Below, piece by piece: positions 11,866 through 24,662 of a stretch of 64,000 nucleotides of DNA (position 1 is its first letter; every line of letters starts with the position of its first letter). Below the pieces are notes generated by a model. That model was not told the origin of the DNA. It made no database searches and saw only the letters and a list, made by a program, of their open reading frames with translations. The stretch lies in NCBI GenBank assembly GCA_022578605.1, contig MU394055.1, positions 624,902 through 688,901 of the forward strand, in the 5' to 3' direction. The DNA comes from Camillea tinctor (lineage: Eukaryota; Ascomycota; Sordariomycetes; Xylariales; Xylariaceae). Both the position numbers and the translations under genes were made by a program.

Positions 11866-14110
11866 ATGTCCTTTAGACACCATAGCCGACCCGCTTGGAC
11901 TCATAGGCGTTTTTGGCGTCGCAACCCAGATTCTTCAAATCTGTATTCGCTTAGGCTTAGATTGGAAGAATGCTCTAAAGGATATCAGAGGCTTTGGATC
12001 AGAACTAGATTCCCTGACCATCCTGATTTTTCGTATCAACACATCCATTTCATTAAACGGCGCCCTTTCTGAGATCTACTGCCAATAAGTCTCATCTACG
12101 TTATATAACGGGGCAGAATAGCCATTGCCGACTGATATCAAAACTCGGCTGTCAACTTGTCAGGCTGAATTAGAGAAATTGCTCGAAACATTAATAAAAC
12201 AAGGCCAGGGCCATAAGCTTGGATGGGAGAGACTGAAAGGAGCGTTTTTGTCAAAGACGATGCGAGAGTCTGTCGAGAATGCCCACCGAAGATGCCAAAC
12301 ACTACATAACATCATACTCGGGAAGGTTACTAAGAGTACATATACAGAAGTCCAGGAATACAGAATACAGAATCAGGCCTTCCAGAAATTTTCGATCAAA
12401 AGTTTACTAGATATAAGCAAGCTAGGTTAGTAGAAGATACAGAAGCGGCTAGGCATCGTGACTCGATCCTCAAGTGGCTCTCTTCTATTGGCTCCCCGTC
12501 TAACCAACACGATTTGATCAGTCGCCATCAACTAGGGACAGGTCTATGGCTTCTCAACTCAGAGGAGTATAAAAATTGGCTAAAAACACAAGGAGCCACG
12601 TTATTTTGCCAAGGAATCCCTGGTGCGGGAAAGACCATGCTTTCTTCCATAGTCGTTAACGATATCGCCACCAGATTTAGAAGCGACTCAACCGTTGGTG
12701 TTGCATTCATATTCTTCCATATTCTCGGGGTTCTCTCTATGGATGAACAGAAATTCGATACCCTTCTGTCAAATATTCTAAAGCAACTCGCACAAAAAGC
12801 GCGGAGCGTTTCCTGTGCCTTATCAGATCTCTATGAACGACATAAGCCAGGAGAAACCAGACCGCTTGCAGAGGAAATTCTGAGCACTTTAGAGTTGGTC
12901 ATCAAAAAATATTCAAAGACGTATATTATCGTGGACGCACTAGATGAATGTCAAATATCAAATGACTGCCGGTCAAAATTTATCTCGGCAGTCCTCGCAA
13001 TCTAAGAAAAAGGCAAGGTCAACATTTTCGACACTGCCAGACACACCCCAAGTATTGCGGATAAGTTCGAAGGAAGAATGTCACTGGAAATCAGAGCACA
13101 AGATACGGACGTGCGAAAATACCTTGACGGTCGCATGTCGCATCCGGGTTCACAGTGTCTAAAGGATAGATGGGAGGAGGTTCGTGAAAAGATCGTGGAC
13201 GTAGTGGATGGAATGCATGTATGGTCATGGATATACAAACACGAGGGAACTAATCAACTGACGCCTGTCTAGGTTTCTCCTCGCCGTCCTCTACTTCGAG
13301 TTAGTCAATTCGAAGAAGACTCCGAGGAAGATCAAAAATACACTGGATTCCCTCCGATTGGGACCGGAAGCTTATAGCTTCGCGTATGATAATGCCATGG
13401 AACGTATTCAGAATCAGGATGAGGATTCTCGAGAACTAACTAGTAAGGTGCTATCGTGGGTCATCTACGCACAAAAGCCACTCCACATATATATCCTACG
13501 GTTCTTCCTGGCTATGGGACCTGGGGATTCCAAGTTCGACAAAGAGAATGTTCCATCAGCAAGTGATGTTGTCTCTGTCTGTGCTGGTCTTGTCACCACG
13601 GACCACGAGAGCCGTGTGGTCCGACTGGTACACTACACAACAGAAGCGTACTTTGCAAAAACCGGAAGCATGTGGTTCCCGGTTGCGAATGATTACATTA
13701 CCGCAGTATGTACCACGTACCTTTCGTTCAAATGCCTTTGCGATCCCTAAGACAAAGAACGAAATCTCTTTTCTTTGGGCACTTCCGGGTTACGACCATG
13801 CGGCAAGAAACTGGGGTTACTATGCCAAAAAGTCATCGGATTCATGTCAAGAAGTTGTGATGCTGTTTTTAGGAAAGGAACCCCAGCTAAGGCTAGCGGC
13901 AGGAGATCTGAAGTAGGCGACGCTTGATGAAGAATGGAGGCACAAGGAGGGCGAGGTTGTGGATACAACAGTGCTACACATAGTAGCATGGTTCGATCTC
14001 CTAGAGCCGGCAAAACGAAATAATGTGATTAAAGGGGCATGGCGTATGACGGCATAGCAGAACGCTCTAACAAACATAAAGTATTTAGTAGATGGTCAAT
14101 GTCGAGTCAT
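11866..14110 (+). pseudogene. Broken STAND receptor: fungal N-terminal domain, NACHT, ankyrin remnant
   Basis: Pieces of one large receptor appear in order but in different frames. An N-terminal STAND-type segment (DPLGLIGVFGVATQI, from about 11882) is cut by TAA at 12086. A helical segment runs 12125-12430 and ends at TAG 12428, where the frame shifts. The NACHT domain follows, with the P-loop GIPGAGKTM (about 12617-12643) and Walker B-like IIVDALDEC (about 12925-12951). There is an in-frame TAA at 13003, then winged-helix-like sequence. An intact 49-nt intron (13224-13272) restores the frame to 13750, then a shift near 13740 leads to an AARNWG motif. The end has a decayed ankyrin-like TTVLHIVAWFDLLE, again with stops. 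Fungal NACHT/ankyrin receptors are thought to act in non-self recognition and programmed cell death. No start codon joins the first piece. Undetected introns could remove some lesions, but not the TAA at 13003. Confidence 0.85.
13224..13272 (+). other. Retained intron in the receptor pseudogene
   Basis: GT at 13224, an ACTGAC branch site and CTAG at 13271-13272. Removing it joins GMHVW to FLLAVLYFEL in one frame and matches the expected continuation of the domain after the NACHT module. Confidence 0.7.
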
Positions 14111-14387
14111 AAGCTGGTTTCTTAGTCTAACAACCTCGAGTCCGGCTTTGATGGTAGCTATAGTATCTCTGAGGCAGCCAGGAGACCCCCTACTAGCCAC
14201 ACAATTCATGGAGAACCACCGACATCATGTGCTGTAATCATAATCATCATATGCGATTAGTTAGACACGTTATGATACATAAATATCTACATGCGCCTAA
14301 TTATGTACCTAGATATCAATGTTCTATTGATACCTGCTCAAGCCTACAGTATCCAGTGACCTGTCCAGCACAATACACCTATACCCC

Positions 14388-16979
14388 TTAATCGAGAGCA
14401 TAACACTTCTCAACACTCTGGGCATCATTACCCCACCAATTGGGCATCGAGATGACCTTACCGCTTCCAAATATGAGGAAGATAAGAAGCATATTGAGGT
14501 TAAAACCGGCGTCGAAGGCGGCCGCGAGGATGAAATTATACTTGGCCCATAGCTGGTACCGATACCGGTAGGCCCAGTACATGACGACGAACCCGCCGAT
14601 GGAGCGCGAGACGTACCCCGTCGACACGTTGCCGTAGAAGACGGAGGCCCCGCTGAAGAATATGGTCGTGTTCCAGAGGTGGAACTTAGCCCGCGGGAAG
14701 AGCCGGTGCAGCAGGTAAATTATGGCTGGGAGCACGGCGCCCACGAGGAAGGCGTACGGGATCGGCCGCCATTGCTCCTGTTGGAAGAGCTTGCTTGGTC
14801 CCTACAAAGTGGCAAGCAGTGTTAGCAAAATCGGGTCTTATCAATAACTAGGTAGGAACCTAGGTGGGTAATGAGGAGGAGGGAGAACATACAATGAGAA
14901 CATATTGTACGCCCATTGTTAGATAACTCGCGAGACTCTGGCCAGTCCAGATGTGTGCCGGATCCTCGACAGCACCAGTCAAGTAGTCAGCCTTAGTATT
15001 CAGGACCCAGCGCATGGCGGCATAGTTGATCGGCACACCAAGCGTGATGCCGAATACCTGGGAGAAGAAAACTGCTCGTTGTGGTACATGCGTGTAATGT
15101 CCGATTTTCTGATCCTGAAGCATGTATTGAGCTCGGTACCATGCGTCACCAGCGATCGAACCGTATACCTTGGACCCAGAGTGAGCATATATGTAATTAT
15201 ACCCCTATAGGAAAAATAGGAAGGACTTACACTTGCCCCAATGGGGTTCCTGTTGTGGCTTAGATTCTGCACCATCGTGCCGTATAGCAGCTCATTGAAA
15301 GTGCCAATCGGCAACTGGAAGTTGCTCACAGCATAGAGCCATCCTAGCGGCACAACCACAATTGCCCCTGTTATAAGGGCGACGAGGTAGGTCCACCAAG
15401 GGATGAAGAGCATATCCATTCCCACAATCGTCATAATAGATACGAAGGCGACGGTGAACAGAGCTAGATACCACCACAGCGGGACTTCTTTGTAAGACCG
15501 CATGAGCACGTTCAGCCGATCGGTGTACTGGTGGTTGATACCTTGGCCCGGGCTGTTACGCCGCGCGCGGAACTTCTTGTACGCCTCTTTAATCTTCGAG
15601 GCCCCGAAGAAAGCGATCCAGGAGTACGCCGAGATGTAGGAAGCATAGTCGAAGAAGATGGTCCAGAGGTAGTGCTCGCCTATGTAGATCGGCCCGAGCT
15701 CCTCGTACGCCGTCTGGTTGAAGACGTTCCCCGCCGTGACCAGCGAGGAGACGGGGTATTTCTCTCCGTCAGCCGTACATCCCCGGTTCGTCATCAGACA
15801 GTGGTGGTAGGAACCCAGGCCTCCCCACTTGGCCGCGGGTAGCAATACCCAGCAGCTCATGACAAACGAGCAGAACAGCACGACCTGCGACCACCATGGG
15901 CTCAGGAACAGCGGTACACCCGCGTTGTAGTTGGAGATGTTGGCCCAGTCGAAGCTCAAGTTCAGGAAGCCCATACCGCCGAGCCCAGAGCCGAGGAAGT
16001 TCGCCACGGCATTATGAGGCGCCACCCAGCACAGAAAGGCCATCGAGCTTAGCATCGGGAAGGCGAACTCGGGCAGGAATTGCCAAAGCGTTATGCCGAG
16101 GAGTACGAACCAGAAGACACGCATCTGCTTGCGCGCCGCCGGCGTCGGATGCTTATTCTGCTTGTTCTGCGTCTCGAACAGCGCCGTCTGGCAAAGCGCC
16201 TGGAACCAGGGATACGCGGGCTCGTAGAGCAGGACCTGTCGGGCGATGGCGGCGAATGCGTAGCCGGTCGCGTCGATGGACCACATGAAGAAGATGGCGG
16301 CCGCGGGGTGGAGGCGCTCGTTGAAGTAGAGCTCGCCGACGGCGATGGGCGTCGTGGCGAGGTTACTAGTGGCACCCGAGGCGGCGGTAATTGTAACTAG
16401 GACATGTTCCTTGATGGACCACGGGCCCGGGTTCAGGTTGAAGTGGGAGCTGGTGAAGGGGATGCGGATCTGGCGGTTGGGCAAAACGCGCGCAAGCCAG
16501 AGCCCGAAGTAGTTGGATGCGATCTGCACGAAGAAGACCGAATAAGGAGCATACGTGGTCCGGAAACTGTTCATCTGAGACAGGAAAGCCCCCGGTATGA
16601 CAAATATGATGGATAGGATGAAGTAGCGGAAGGTGAGCGTAGGTAGACTGGTATCATCGTGAAGACTGACAACACGCCTGACCTCGGGAGGGATCTGCGA
16701 GATCTCAGGATCGTCCTCGGGCTCGAGGTCTGCATCCACTTCGACGGCATCTTCAATGGGAAGCTTTCCTCCCAAGTAATCCGGTGCTGTTGCGTCCCCC
16801 TTTTCACCCTCATCCCCTCCCTCGCTCGCGTCTTTAGTCTTCTCGGAGCCTATGTCATTCGAAGTACTTTGTCGCTGGTGTATCCCGGCATTGTTTGGAG
16901 GCTCATCCGTTGCCAATGCGCTAGCGAACTTGGCCTCAGTCGTCTCCGGATCACTGCCGTCATGGTTGCGGGAAGACAT
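14388..16979 (-). CDS. Oligopeptide transporter, OPT family
   Basis: Proton-coupled plasma-membrane importer for short peptides; fungal relatives also move glutathione or siderophore-like compounds, and the substrate cannot be told here. Three exons, 16979-15231, 15168-14893 and 14801-14388, encode 812 residues. The acidic, hydrophilic N-terminal 120 residues are followed by about 14-16 membrane segments. The signature NPGPWSIKEH starts at Asn183 (family consensus NPGPFNIKEH). The second family motif, normally KIPPR, appears as THVPQR in exon 2, a divergent form. Introns of 62 nt and 91 nt have normal GT-AG ends. The ATG at 16979 begins the only long frame. The codon-dense central part (15500-16400) is GC-rich against an AT-rich neighbourhood. 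Confidence 0.94.
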
Positions 16980-18930
16980 TCTTGGCTACAGCTTGGCTCT
17001 GCAAGCAAGTTAACCTCAACCTCGACTAAACCGCGATGCTGTCACTTTATAGGAAGCTGAGCGGCACCAAGACCTTCGCATCGCAGCCCCCGGGACTAGG
17101 GCGACACACGGCTTAAATACTAAACTATACTTGAGTCGCATCTCAAGAACTGCCTGTACTTAGCTTTCCGTTAACCACCGCAACTTACTGGCATGAAAAA
17201 AAGACCGATTACGCCATCGCCGCTAGCAAAAACGTTTCTGAAGAGAGTGGGCCGTACCCTGTAAATCGTGGGTGTCTGGCCGGTCGCAGGGGTTGTGATT
17301 CACTCGATGATTGGCCTATTAAGGGGTCACACATCCAGTCTACAGATGAACTCGCTATGAATCCTAGCTAGAATTCACATCGAAGCGCAGCACTCCGAGA
17401 TGTAAACGTTACAGCACATACTATGTTGTACCTACGTGACTCCCCCGCAGATCGAGGACGCACAGTCTGCGAAGGTAGAGTGTATTAGGTAGTTCAGCAT
17501 TGCCCAGCGTGAATTCGAGCAAAGGTTTCGCATCAAGATATGTAACGGTATGGGAACGAATTCTAATTATATCGGGACTTTTGGGGCATCTTCGAAGTTA
17601 CCGAGCGGCGCGAAGATCTTTCTAACTATATCCCATAGTGGGATGGAAATTAGATTATGAGGAGTGTTAGAAAAATTTTACCGATGTTAAGTTATGCCTC
17701 AAGGGCGTGTACTAAACCCATTATGATCCTTGTGGGCTTTTAGATATCTTGAACTCGGTGTCCATCTTCTGCGACACGCATTATTTACGCATTGCCTCTT
17801 GGATCTGGCATAATATCTCAGCTGTATTTAACCGTTGTACGATAGCATGATGGTGGCTATCTATACCTAACAGAACTCCTTCTTCATTCGCCTTAGCAGA
17901 TATATGCAGAGATAAGTATCATAACTTGGACAATTGAGCCATTGGTCTAAATCCCATAATTGTTACATGATCCGCATCAGACCTCCCCCTCTAACGAATC
18001 GGCATGATCCGGATATCTACGTGTAAGACCCAGCGAATTGTTCTCGTATCTTTCTTTCCGGATATAACAACCAACATCATGACCCATTGTGTTAGTGATG
18101 TCTAATAACCAGATACCTAGTAGCAGCAGCTATATTGGCGAAGAAAGGCGGACTAATTTAGAATATTCACATTCACTATAGACAAGCCACACATCGTAAT
18201 TTTATTCATTCAGGTGAATATATCTCTACCTATTTCACTGTAGATTGCATCTATTTTCTTCCATCACGCAATATAGCCTATGAGGTATCCTAATAGCTCT
18301 TCAACAAGTAGGCTGATGGGTATTGCTCATTTGCCACTTCACTTGTAAGGCGTGACAAAAAGACCGTATCATCCGGCTAACTAGAAAATGTGAATGGTGG
18401 TCAGCAAGTTCCACTCTAATAGAGCAGAGCAGGTGTCTTGAGAGGTCATACAACATCTAAGGGGTGCACGATATAACATGAATAATGCCACAGCACCTGA
18501 TCCTAAGCAGAAAATCGATTTTTGTCTTGCCGGTTCCTAGACACTGACCTCTTTAACACGCCTACAGTCTCTTATTTCACTTCCAATTGAACCTGTAACA
18601 GCTATCATTTTGGACGTATTGGCAGCATAGACTTTAAAAGAAATGGATAATAGACAATAGAGTATGAGTGTCTAAGTTAACTCATATCGAATCACGATTG
18701 ACACGCAATAAGAAGCATCATCGATAATACATAATTTCCACATCTTGTGCAAAGCTGATCTCGTCACCTGTGTATAAAAAACGAAGTATTTAGGAACCAT
18801 ATGTTGTTGTGTAACTTTTGTCAACACAATCATGTTCCAGATACCTATACTTCATATTTTGATCATGGATAGATCATTTTCTTAATAGCCATGTTGAAAG
18901 GTCAAAACTGAATCAAATAACCATGTCTCG

Positions 18931-19065
18931 CTAGATTGTTACCCCTTTGCTTCTGTGCACGAAGCGGATGTCTTGAAGATCGCCGACGGATACAGCAACA
19001 TGAAGACCAAAGTCTCTCAAGTTTTCCTTGTCATATGTGGTACTCCCTGGTGGGAAATATGCCAT
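18931..19065 (-). CDS. Possible small protein or last exon, unrecognised
   Basis: ATG at 19065 to TAG at 18931, 44 residues (starting MAYFPPGSTTYDKENLRDFG and ending RFVHRSKGVTI). The residue mix looks more protein-like than the surrounding AT-rich DNA would produce by chance, and a TATAAATA box lies 124 bp upstream (19196-19189). An acceptor-like CATAG immediately precedes the ATG, so it may instead be the last exon of a decayed gene. No family recognised; chance is still quite possible at this length. Confidence 0.2.
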   Translation of the reverse strand: MAYFPPGSTTYDKENLRDFGLHVAVSVGDLQDIRFVHRSKGVTI

Positions 19066-19188
19066 CTATGCTTAAAGTATGTCTAGATGAATAACACATA
19101 TCCCATCTGAATATCTTACTAGAGCTAGAGCCTTGCTAAGCAAAGGGAATTCTTTCCCTGGTCATCTTGTATATGGCTTTGGGTTGGG

Positions 19189-19196
19189 TATTTATA
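19189..19196 (-). promoter_or_regulatory. TATA-like box upstream of small frame
   Basis: TATAAATA on the minus strand, 124 bp upstream of the ATG at 19065. In AT-rich DNA such a word is weak evidence by itself. Confidence 0.25.
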
Positions 19197-20591
19197 TACT
19201 TTATCACGTTATTACGCCACTATGACACGACATCTCGCCATGGCACCTGTCATACGGACTCATACCCAGTTAAGAAGGTGAAAAGTCATCCATAGGAAGA
19301 TCAGAATATGTACTCATAATAGTCAGTCACACAAACTCTAGGATACGTTGTCCTCCAAGTCTATTCTAATTCTCCCTAAATGTGCACAGTCTCTCTTCAT
19401 CACCAATGATCTAGAGTACAAGACTGAACGTTATTCAAATGATGACAGCTATAAGCATTTCAGGTGAGAAAAATGGTCGGGGGTCGTTTTGAGAAAGTAT
19501 ATTCATGCCAAGTAGTGAAGGGCCGTTGTTAGAAAAGGCACGTCTCTAAAAAGAGAGAAATACACGAAAATGCAGCTGAGGAACAGACAAAATATAGTGG
19601 CAGTCGTGAATACTATGTTATAATGATTCATGACTGTCGCTCAACATGTCTCTCAGGTAGACGAGGTGTAGAGAAGTAAACATAGTTCACCAGCCAGTAT
19701 TAGATCAAAAAGTCCTGTGTAGTGGAGCTATCCTTACCCCCTTTTTTGAAGCTATCTCTCAGTTTTTTTTCTCTACACAAGCGAGGAGTGACTTTGAAGT
19801 ATATGGGTGAGAGGTTATGAGATCTCCTAATGTGTTATTGATCTCCTTTTTGTGAGCGGTACATAAGATGTATATCCGATGTCTCCATCAAGAGACCCTC
19901 TGTACTGACACTTTGGTTCTAACACTGCGCTGTGATCGGTCCTGAGGCGCTTGAGCTCTCCTGGACCCACTCCAAGAAAAACGTAGAGCCTCCAGAACTT
20001 GAAAATACGAACTAGATCTCTCGAACATGTTGTCAAATATAACTTAGAATTCATCTGGGCTAAATAAGTCACTATTATAGATATATTGGCCGGTGTCGTC
20101 GAAGCATAGCCCGAGATTTTGGGCACTAGCCTCCATAGACCAACCAGCTCGTTCACTATTATATCGTAATGATCATCACAGTTTAAGCCTAGATTATATT
20201 AGGCACAGAACATTATCAACAACGCATAGCATTTAAGACACCAAATTTTTATTTTATTTGGAGATAGGGTTTGCTATATTCGTAGCTAACAAAAGTACTT
20301 AAGTAGAGATGTTGAAGTCCCTTGAGATAAGATTAGTAGCTATGTTGAATTCTGAGAGGTTATCTCGTACTACTAATAGCATAAATATCCATAGAAAGAT
20401 ATGAGATAGGGGAAGCACCGAGTTTTCGAAGTAAATTGTCCAAGACTATATATGAAGAGCAAGAGTTCGGGATCAAACCCGGCGTGTAAGTGTTCGATAG
20501 TAGGATTTCGAGCTTCAGAAGAAAAATAGGCAACGATTTTACCCTCTGCCATCTACTTACGCACTCATGACTGTTTTACTACATTTGTGCA

Positions 20592-22311
20592 TTAAAACAG
20601 TTTGTGCTCGAGCGTCATGTCCGACTCGGGCTCGAGGCCGACACAGGCGCGGAAGATATTGGTCAAGGCCGCGCGCTGCTTGGCAAGAGCGTTGACGACG
20701 GGGGTTCCCGGGGGCGTCAGGGGCGCTTTGAGCATATAGCTCAGAATGCTCAGGACGCTGTGGAATCCCTTAAACTCGTCGGAGCTGCTCTGCTTCCACT
20801 GGACGCGAGTCATCACTTCAGTGACTAGCACGAGATCGATGATCAGGGGCGAGGCCAGTAGGGAGTCTTCGCAGACGTTAAAAATTCTGTCAAGGATTAG
20901 CATAGGGGTAATTTTAGAGCAACTGCGTTACTCACGAGATAGTCTGGTGTCCACCGAGGAAGATCTCAGCGTAATACTCGTCAAGAGCGCGCTTGTTGTC
21001 ACCGACAGCGGGCATGTACTTGATGACGACGGTATGATCCGGATGTTCACCGTTCTTATAAAGCACATCGTTGGCCGCGACCATGTCATCAACCACGTTT
21101 GACTTGGATATTTCCTTGGACCGGAACTGCTTCTGCGAGCTCAGGTTCTTACCATCGTTGTTGCCTAGATGGTTGTAGCTTGCAATAGATGTCAACTTGA
21201 TACCGGCGCTGATTAGGAAGTCCACTAAGGCTGACTTCATCTTAGTCTGGCCCGACTTGAAGTCATCACCGCCAATGAAAGCCCCGTGCTTCGAGGCAAG
21301 GTCAACAGCACCCGGTACAAAGGTGTTTTGAGGGGATCCGTTGATGAACGGGGCATTTTCTAGGATGCAGGCCACAGCGAAAACGGTGGAGGGAGAGACC
21401 TCTTCATGACCCGCCTCAATAGCCTTCAACAAGTTCTCTGCGGTGTCGTTGACACCAGGGATGATTTCAGCGTACCGTTCAGTGTTAGCTGTCCACTGAA
21501 CAATAACTTTCTCGAGATTATTCTGAGCTTTGAAGTCACTATATGCCCCAGTTAGCGTCGCCCCGTCTGTAGGTACTTTCCTTTGCGCTTACCGAATATC
21601 TTGTCGGATCTTCTCGACATGGGCCATGCTAGCCTTACTTCCAGGGATCACATTGTCCGCTCTGTCTTCCTGGTTTGCCGCAATGAAGTCAGGATAGTAA
21701 ATGCTAGGGAGTGGGGTCATATGTGCCATCTCCTTCTTGACCTGTGCCTTCAACATCGGCTCAAGCACAGCAGCACGGTCCATCGCATCGGCAAGGTTCA
21801 TACTGCTGATATCCCAACCGCCAATGACGAGATCATTAGGGTGAACCATGGGAAGCACATCGTGGAACGGGATGTTGACTTCCTTCATGTCAGAATCCGT
21901 ACCGAGCTTCATGGTAGAACCCATAACCACAGATCCATAATAATTGGCAGCACGAGGTCCCTCGCGTGTCTCCCAGACGAGGCCTCGGCGGTTGGCAATG
22001 ATTCCAGCAGTAACGGTCGTGCCATTATTGCCGCCCCATCCAACCAGCATCATACCAGTCTTGGGGACCTTGCGATCGACCTTGAAGTCATACAATGTCT
22101 CTCGGGGCGTAGCAACGTACTTGCCATTGGCACCTCGTGTGACATTGGTAGTTCGGTAAGTATATTTGGACAAGATCTCGTTGTCGGTGTAGGTCACATT
22201 GGGGGAATTGACCGTGAAGAGGTTGTCGGCTGCCAGGTTAGTTGAGTTGTGGCCGTTGGTGTGTCCATCACCGTTTGTCGAGCCCGCGTCTACTTCTGCG
22301 TGCGGCGCCAT
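20592..22311 (-). CDS. INO1: Inositol-3-phosphate synthase
   Basis: NAD-dependent cytosolic enzyme converting glucose 6-phosphate to 1D-myo-inositol 3-phosphate, the first and rate-limiting step of inositol and hence phosphatidylinositol synthesis. Exons 22311-21593, 21538-20936 and 20886-20592 encode 538 residues, the normal length. The NAD-binding loop [10 protein letters not shown] lies at 91-100, and the catalytic-core segment [10 protein letters not shown] at 328-337. The [18 protein letters not shown] junction is restored exactly by removing intron 2. Introns are 54 and 49 nt. A TATA box lies 349 bp upstream, leaving a fairly long leader. In yeast INO1 is induced when inositol is scarce; I could not find a clear copy of the yeast inositol element here. 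Confidence 0.97.
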
Positions 22312-22659
22312 CTTGCACGTTTCCTTAGTCTAGGGTCGGTAGGTTGTAGTTCAGTCGGTTCGAGAAGCCCTTTATCTGGTAGGGGCTGAGTCCGCTGCGC
22401 TCCCTGGAGAGGCAGAGCAACGGGCTCCGGCAAACGGGTGATGGACGCTTTGCGCAGAAGTCAGTAAAGGGTGGTCATTGTCAATTAGCACTGGCAGGGA
22501 GAAGAGAAGCGTACGAGTTGAGAAGATTGGAAAACGTCTTGACGACTTTGGTGACCGCGGCCCGAGAGCGCGATCAACTGGTCAAGAGGTTTAGGTTGCG
22601 TGAAGGAAGCTGGAAGAGTCTCCCGAATTGACAATTCGCTGCAGTTGCTGTTGAGCGGG

Positions 22660-22667
22660 CTTTTATA
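22660..22667 (-). promoter_or_regulatory. TATA box of inositol-phosphate synthase gene
   Basis: TATAAAAG on the minus strand, 349 bp upstream of the start codon. The CT-rich DNA between it and the ATG is consistent with a long 5' leader. Confidence 0.45.
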
Positions 22668-24662
22668 TGATATGGAAGGAGGATGAGATGTAGAAAAGAG
22701 AAAGAGTCTGTTTGAGCCTATTTCTACCTATATAAAGGCGCAAGAGAGTGGGTTGGCAAACGCAATTATCGGCCGGAACCTAGGGCTACCTCGATCTTGT
22801 TGGGGCAAAGACGAAAGACGGTGTGGTTTTCAACTATGTATACATATACCTTACATGAATGCATGGGGCCAATGACGACTCACGATGCTCATCCGTAGGC
22901 AAGGAACCTGCAGTGCTGTCTTGTCCGCCCCGCCAGAAAGGAAGACCCTGAGAACAGAGGATGCAGGTTGAGTTGTAGAGGGGTTGATACTTTTCCGATT
23001 GGCCAATTCGCACGATGGCGTCCCAAGCTAAAGGTTACCCATTGGCTTGGTACCTAGCGTAGGGCGAAGTCGGCCAGCAACTTGCTCTCAATTCAGCCGA
23101 TGAACGTTCCATTGGGAATCTCGGTTAGACGGGTGTGAGATGTTGTTGGTGGTGGTATGTGCACGATAATAAGATCAGCCCATCATGAAATCGATCTGTC
23201 AACAGTCAACACATGTAATCGAGAATGTGTGTAATGATAGGTATCGTCTAACCCCCGTAGACTCTTCTTTTCCTCTCTATTCTTTCAGAGGGCGTCAGTT
23301 TAGTCAGTAGTATTGTCTCTTCATAAAAAATGGTATCAATTCCTAACCTAGTATCAACATATTCTTGAGAACTGTAGACGGATTCTTGTACTATCCGAAG
23401 ACTCCGATATACCTACTGACAGAAAACCGCTAGCCTAGACGCTTCAGGGTCTTGGTTCTTGACTAAGGATACACCGTGAAGCAGCATCTTGTCCCAATCG
23501 AGCTGTTCAGCAGAAACCCACAAGTTTGCTACTAGCTCATGAGTCGTGCTGCATCCTAGCCTAGCATTGTCATGTAGGATATAACTCTGACCCCTCCGGG
23601 CCTGTTATCTTTAAGCTCTGCTTCCCATGTATCGCTCGTAAGCTAGAGTGATTGTGTAATATATACTCCGAAGCTCACCTTATGAATCGGCCACCAACCC
23701 TCTCATAACACCGCTAAAGAGTGGTGCTCAGGGATACTCTGGTATGACATAGCTGCTGTCTGCTCTAGACTGGAGCATAATGTAGCCTAATCCTTCTTGC
23801 TATTCTATGTGTATTATATATTTATTAGAAACTGTGGCATTTTATTTACGTCCATAGTAGTACATTGGTATGGTTCGACAACCGGTGGGACTGAAAGTAA
23901 CGTGTGCCCGACAAAAGTTAAACGATCCCTAATGTGATTTCTCCGTGTTAGAATGAATAGATATAAGCTAATGGAAAGTATGTATCTTTTATTGTAAATG
24001 AGAACATAGGAAGATTACCGCCCGCTTTCTTATGACTTGTTCTCTGTTGAGATTTATTCTCGCTTTGGTGCTAAACTCTCTATTCGGGGGGTTTAATTAT
24101 GGCTTGATGGTTTGATAGCTAGTTACTTGGTACCCTTTATTATGAGATGATGCTAACATGATGAATATATCAAGTGTCATGTGTAAATAGAAAGATTGCA
24201 GTATAAATCTACGATAGGGACGTGTTAGGCATGGATGGGGTTTATAATTCTCTCAGGCTTGCACAGAATATAAACGAAGATAAATTAAAGAAGGTCGGCG
24301 GCCAATAGCTTAAAAGCCTCTGGATATATACTATATTCTGGTTGTTCATTTATACGATGGCCTTTAGACTCTCCGAGAAGGTCCACCAGCTTAGATGTAG
24401 TACATCCTCAGTGAAGTGTTGAATTAGTCAATGGGTCGATTGAGGTCTCTAAAGAGATCACGTAAACAGAAACCCTAAGATCACACCTATATAAGTACTT
24501 TGGGACTTCGCAGAGCATCCGCCCAGCGGAGTCCCGAGAGTTTAAGTCTTTTATTATATGTAACATGATCAACATGTTTTTCTGAACATTTCCTAAGGTG
24601 GAAAGAAATAATATATACGTCATAATCTAATTCGGCCCTTCTCTGTTCTTCCATAGCTGTCC

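Larger units (their letters stand above)
16980..20591. other. AT-rich gene-poor gap
   Basis: Contains the promoter of the OPT gene at its left end and the 3' flank of inositol-phosphate synthase at its right end. No known gene is recognised. Two minus-strand frames deserve mention: a 44-codon frame at 18931-19065 with a TATA box upstream, and a frame open from 20198 to a stop at 19827. An imperfect hairpin lies at about 19599-19641 and a tRNA-like fossil at about 20462-20562. The AT bias and lack of genes resemble decayed repeat DNA. Confidence 0.5.
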
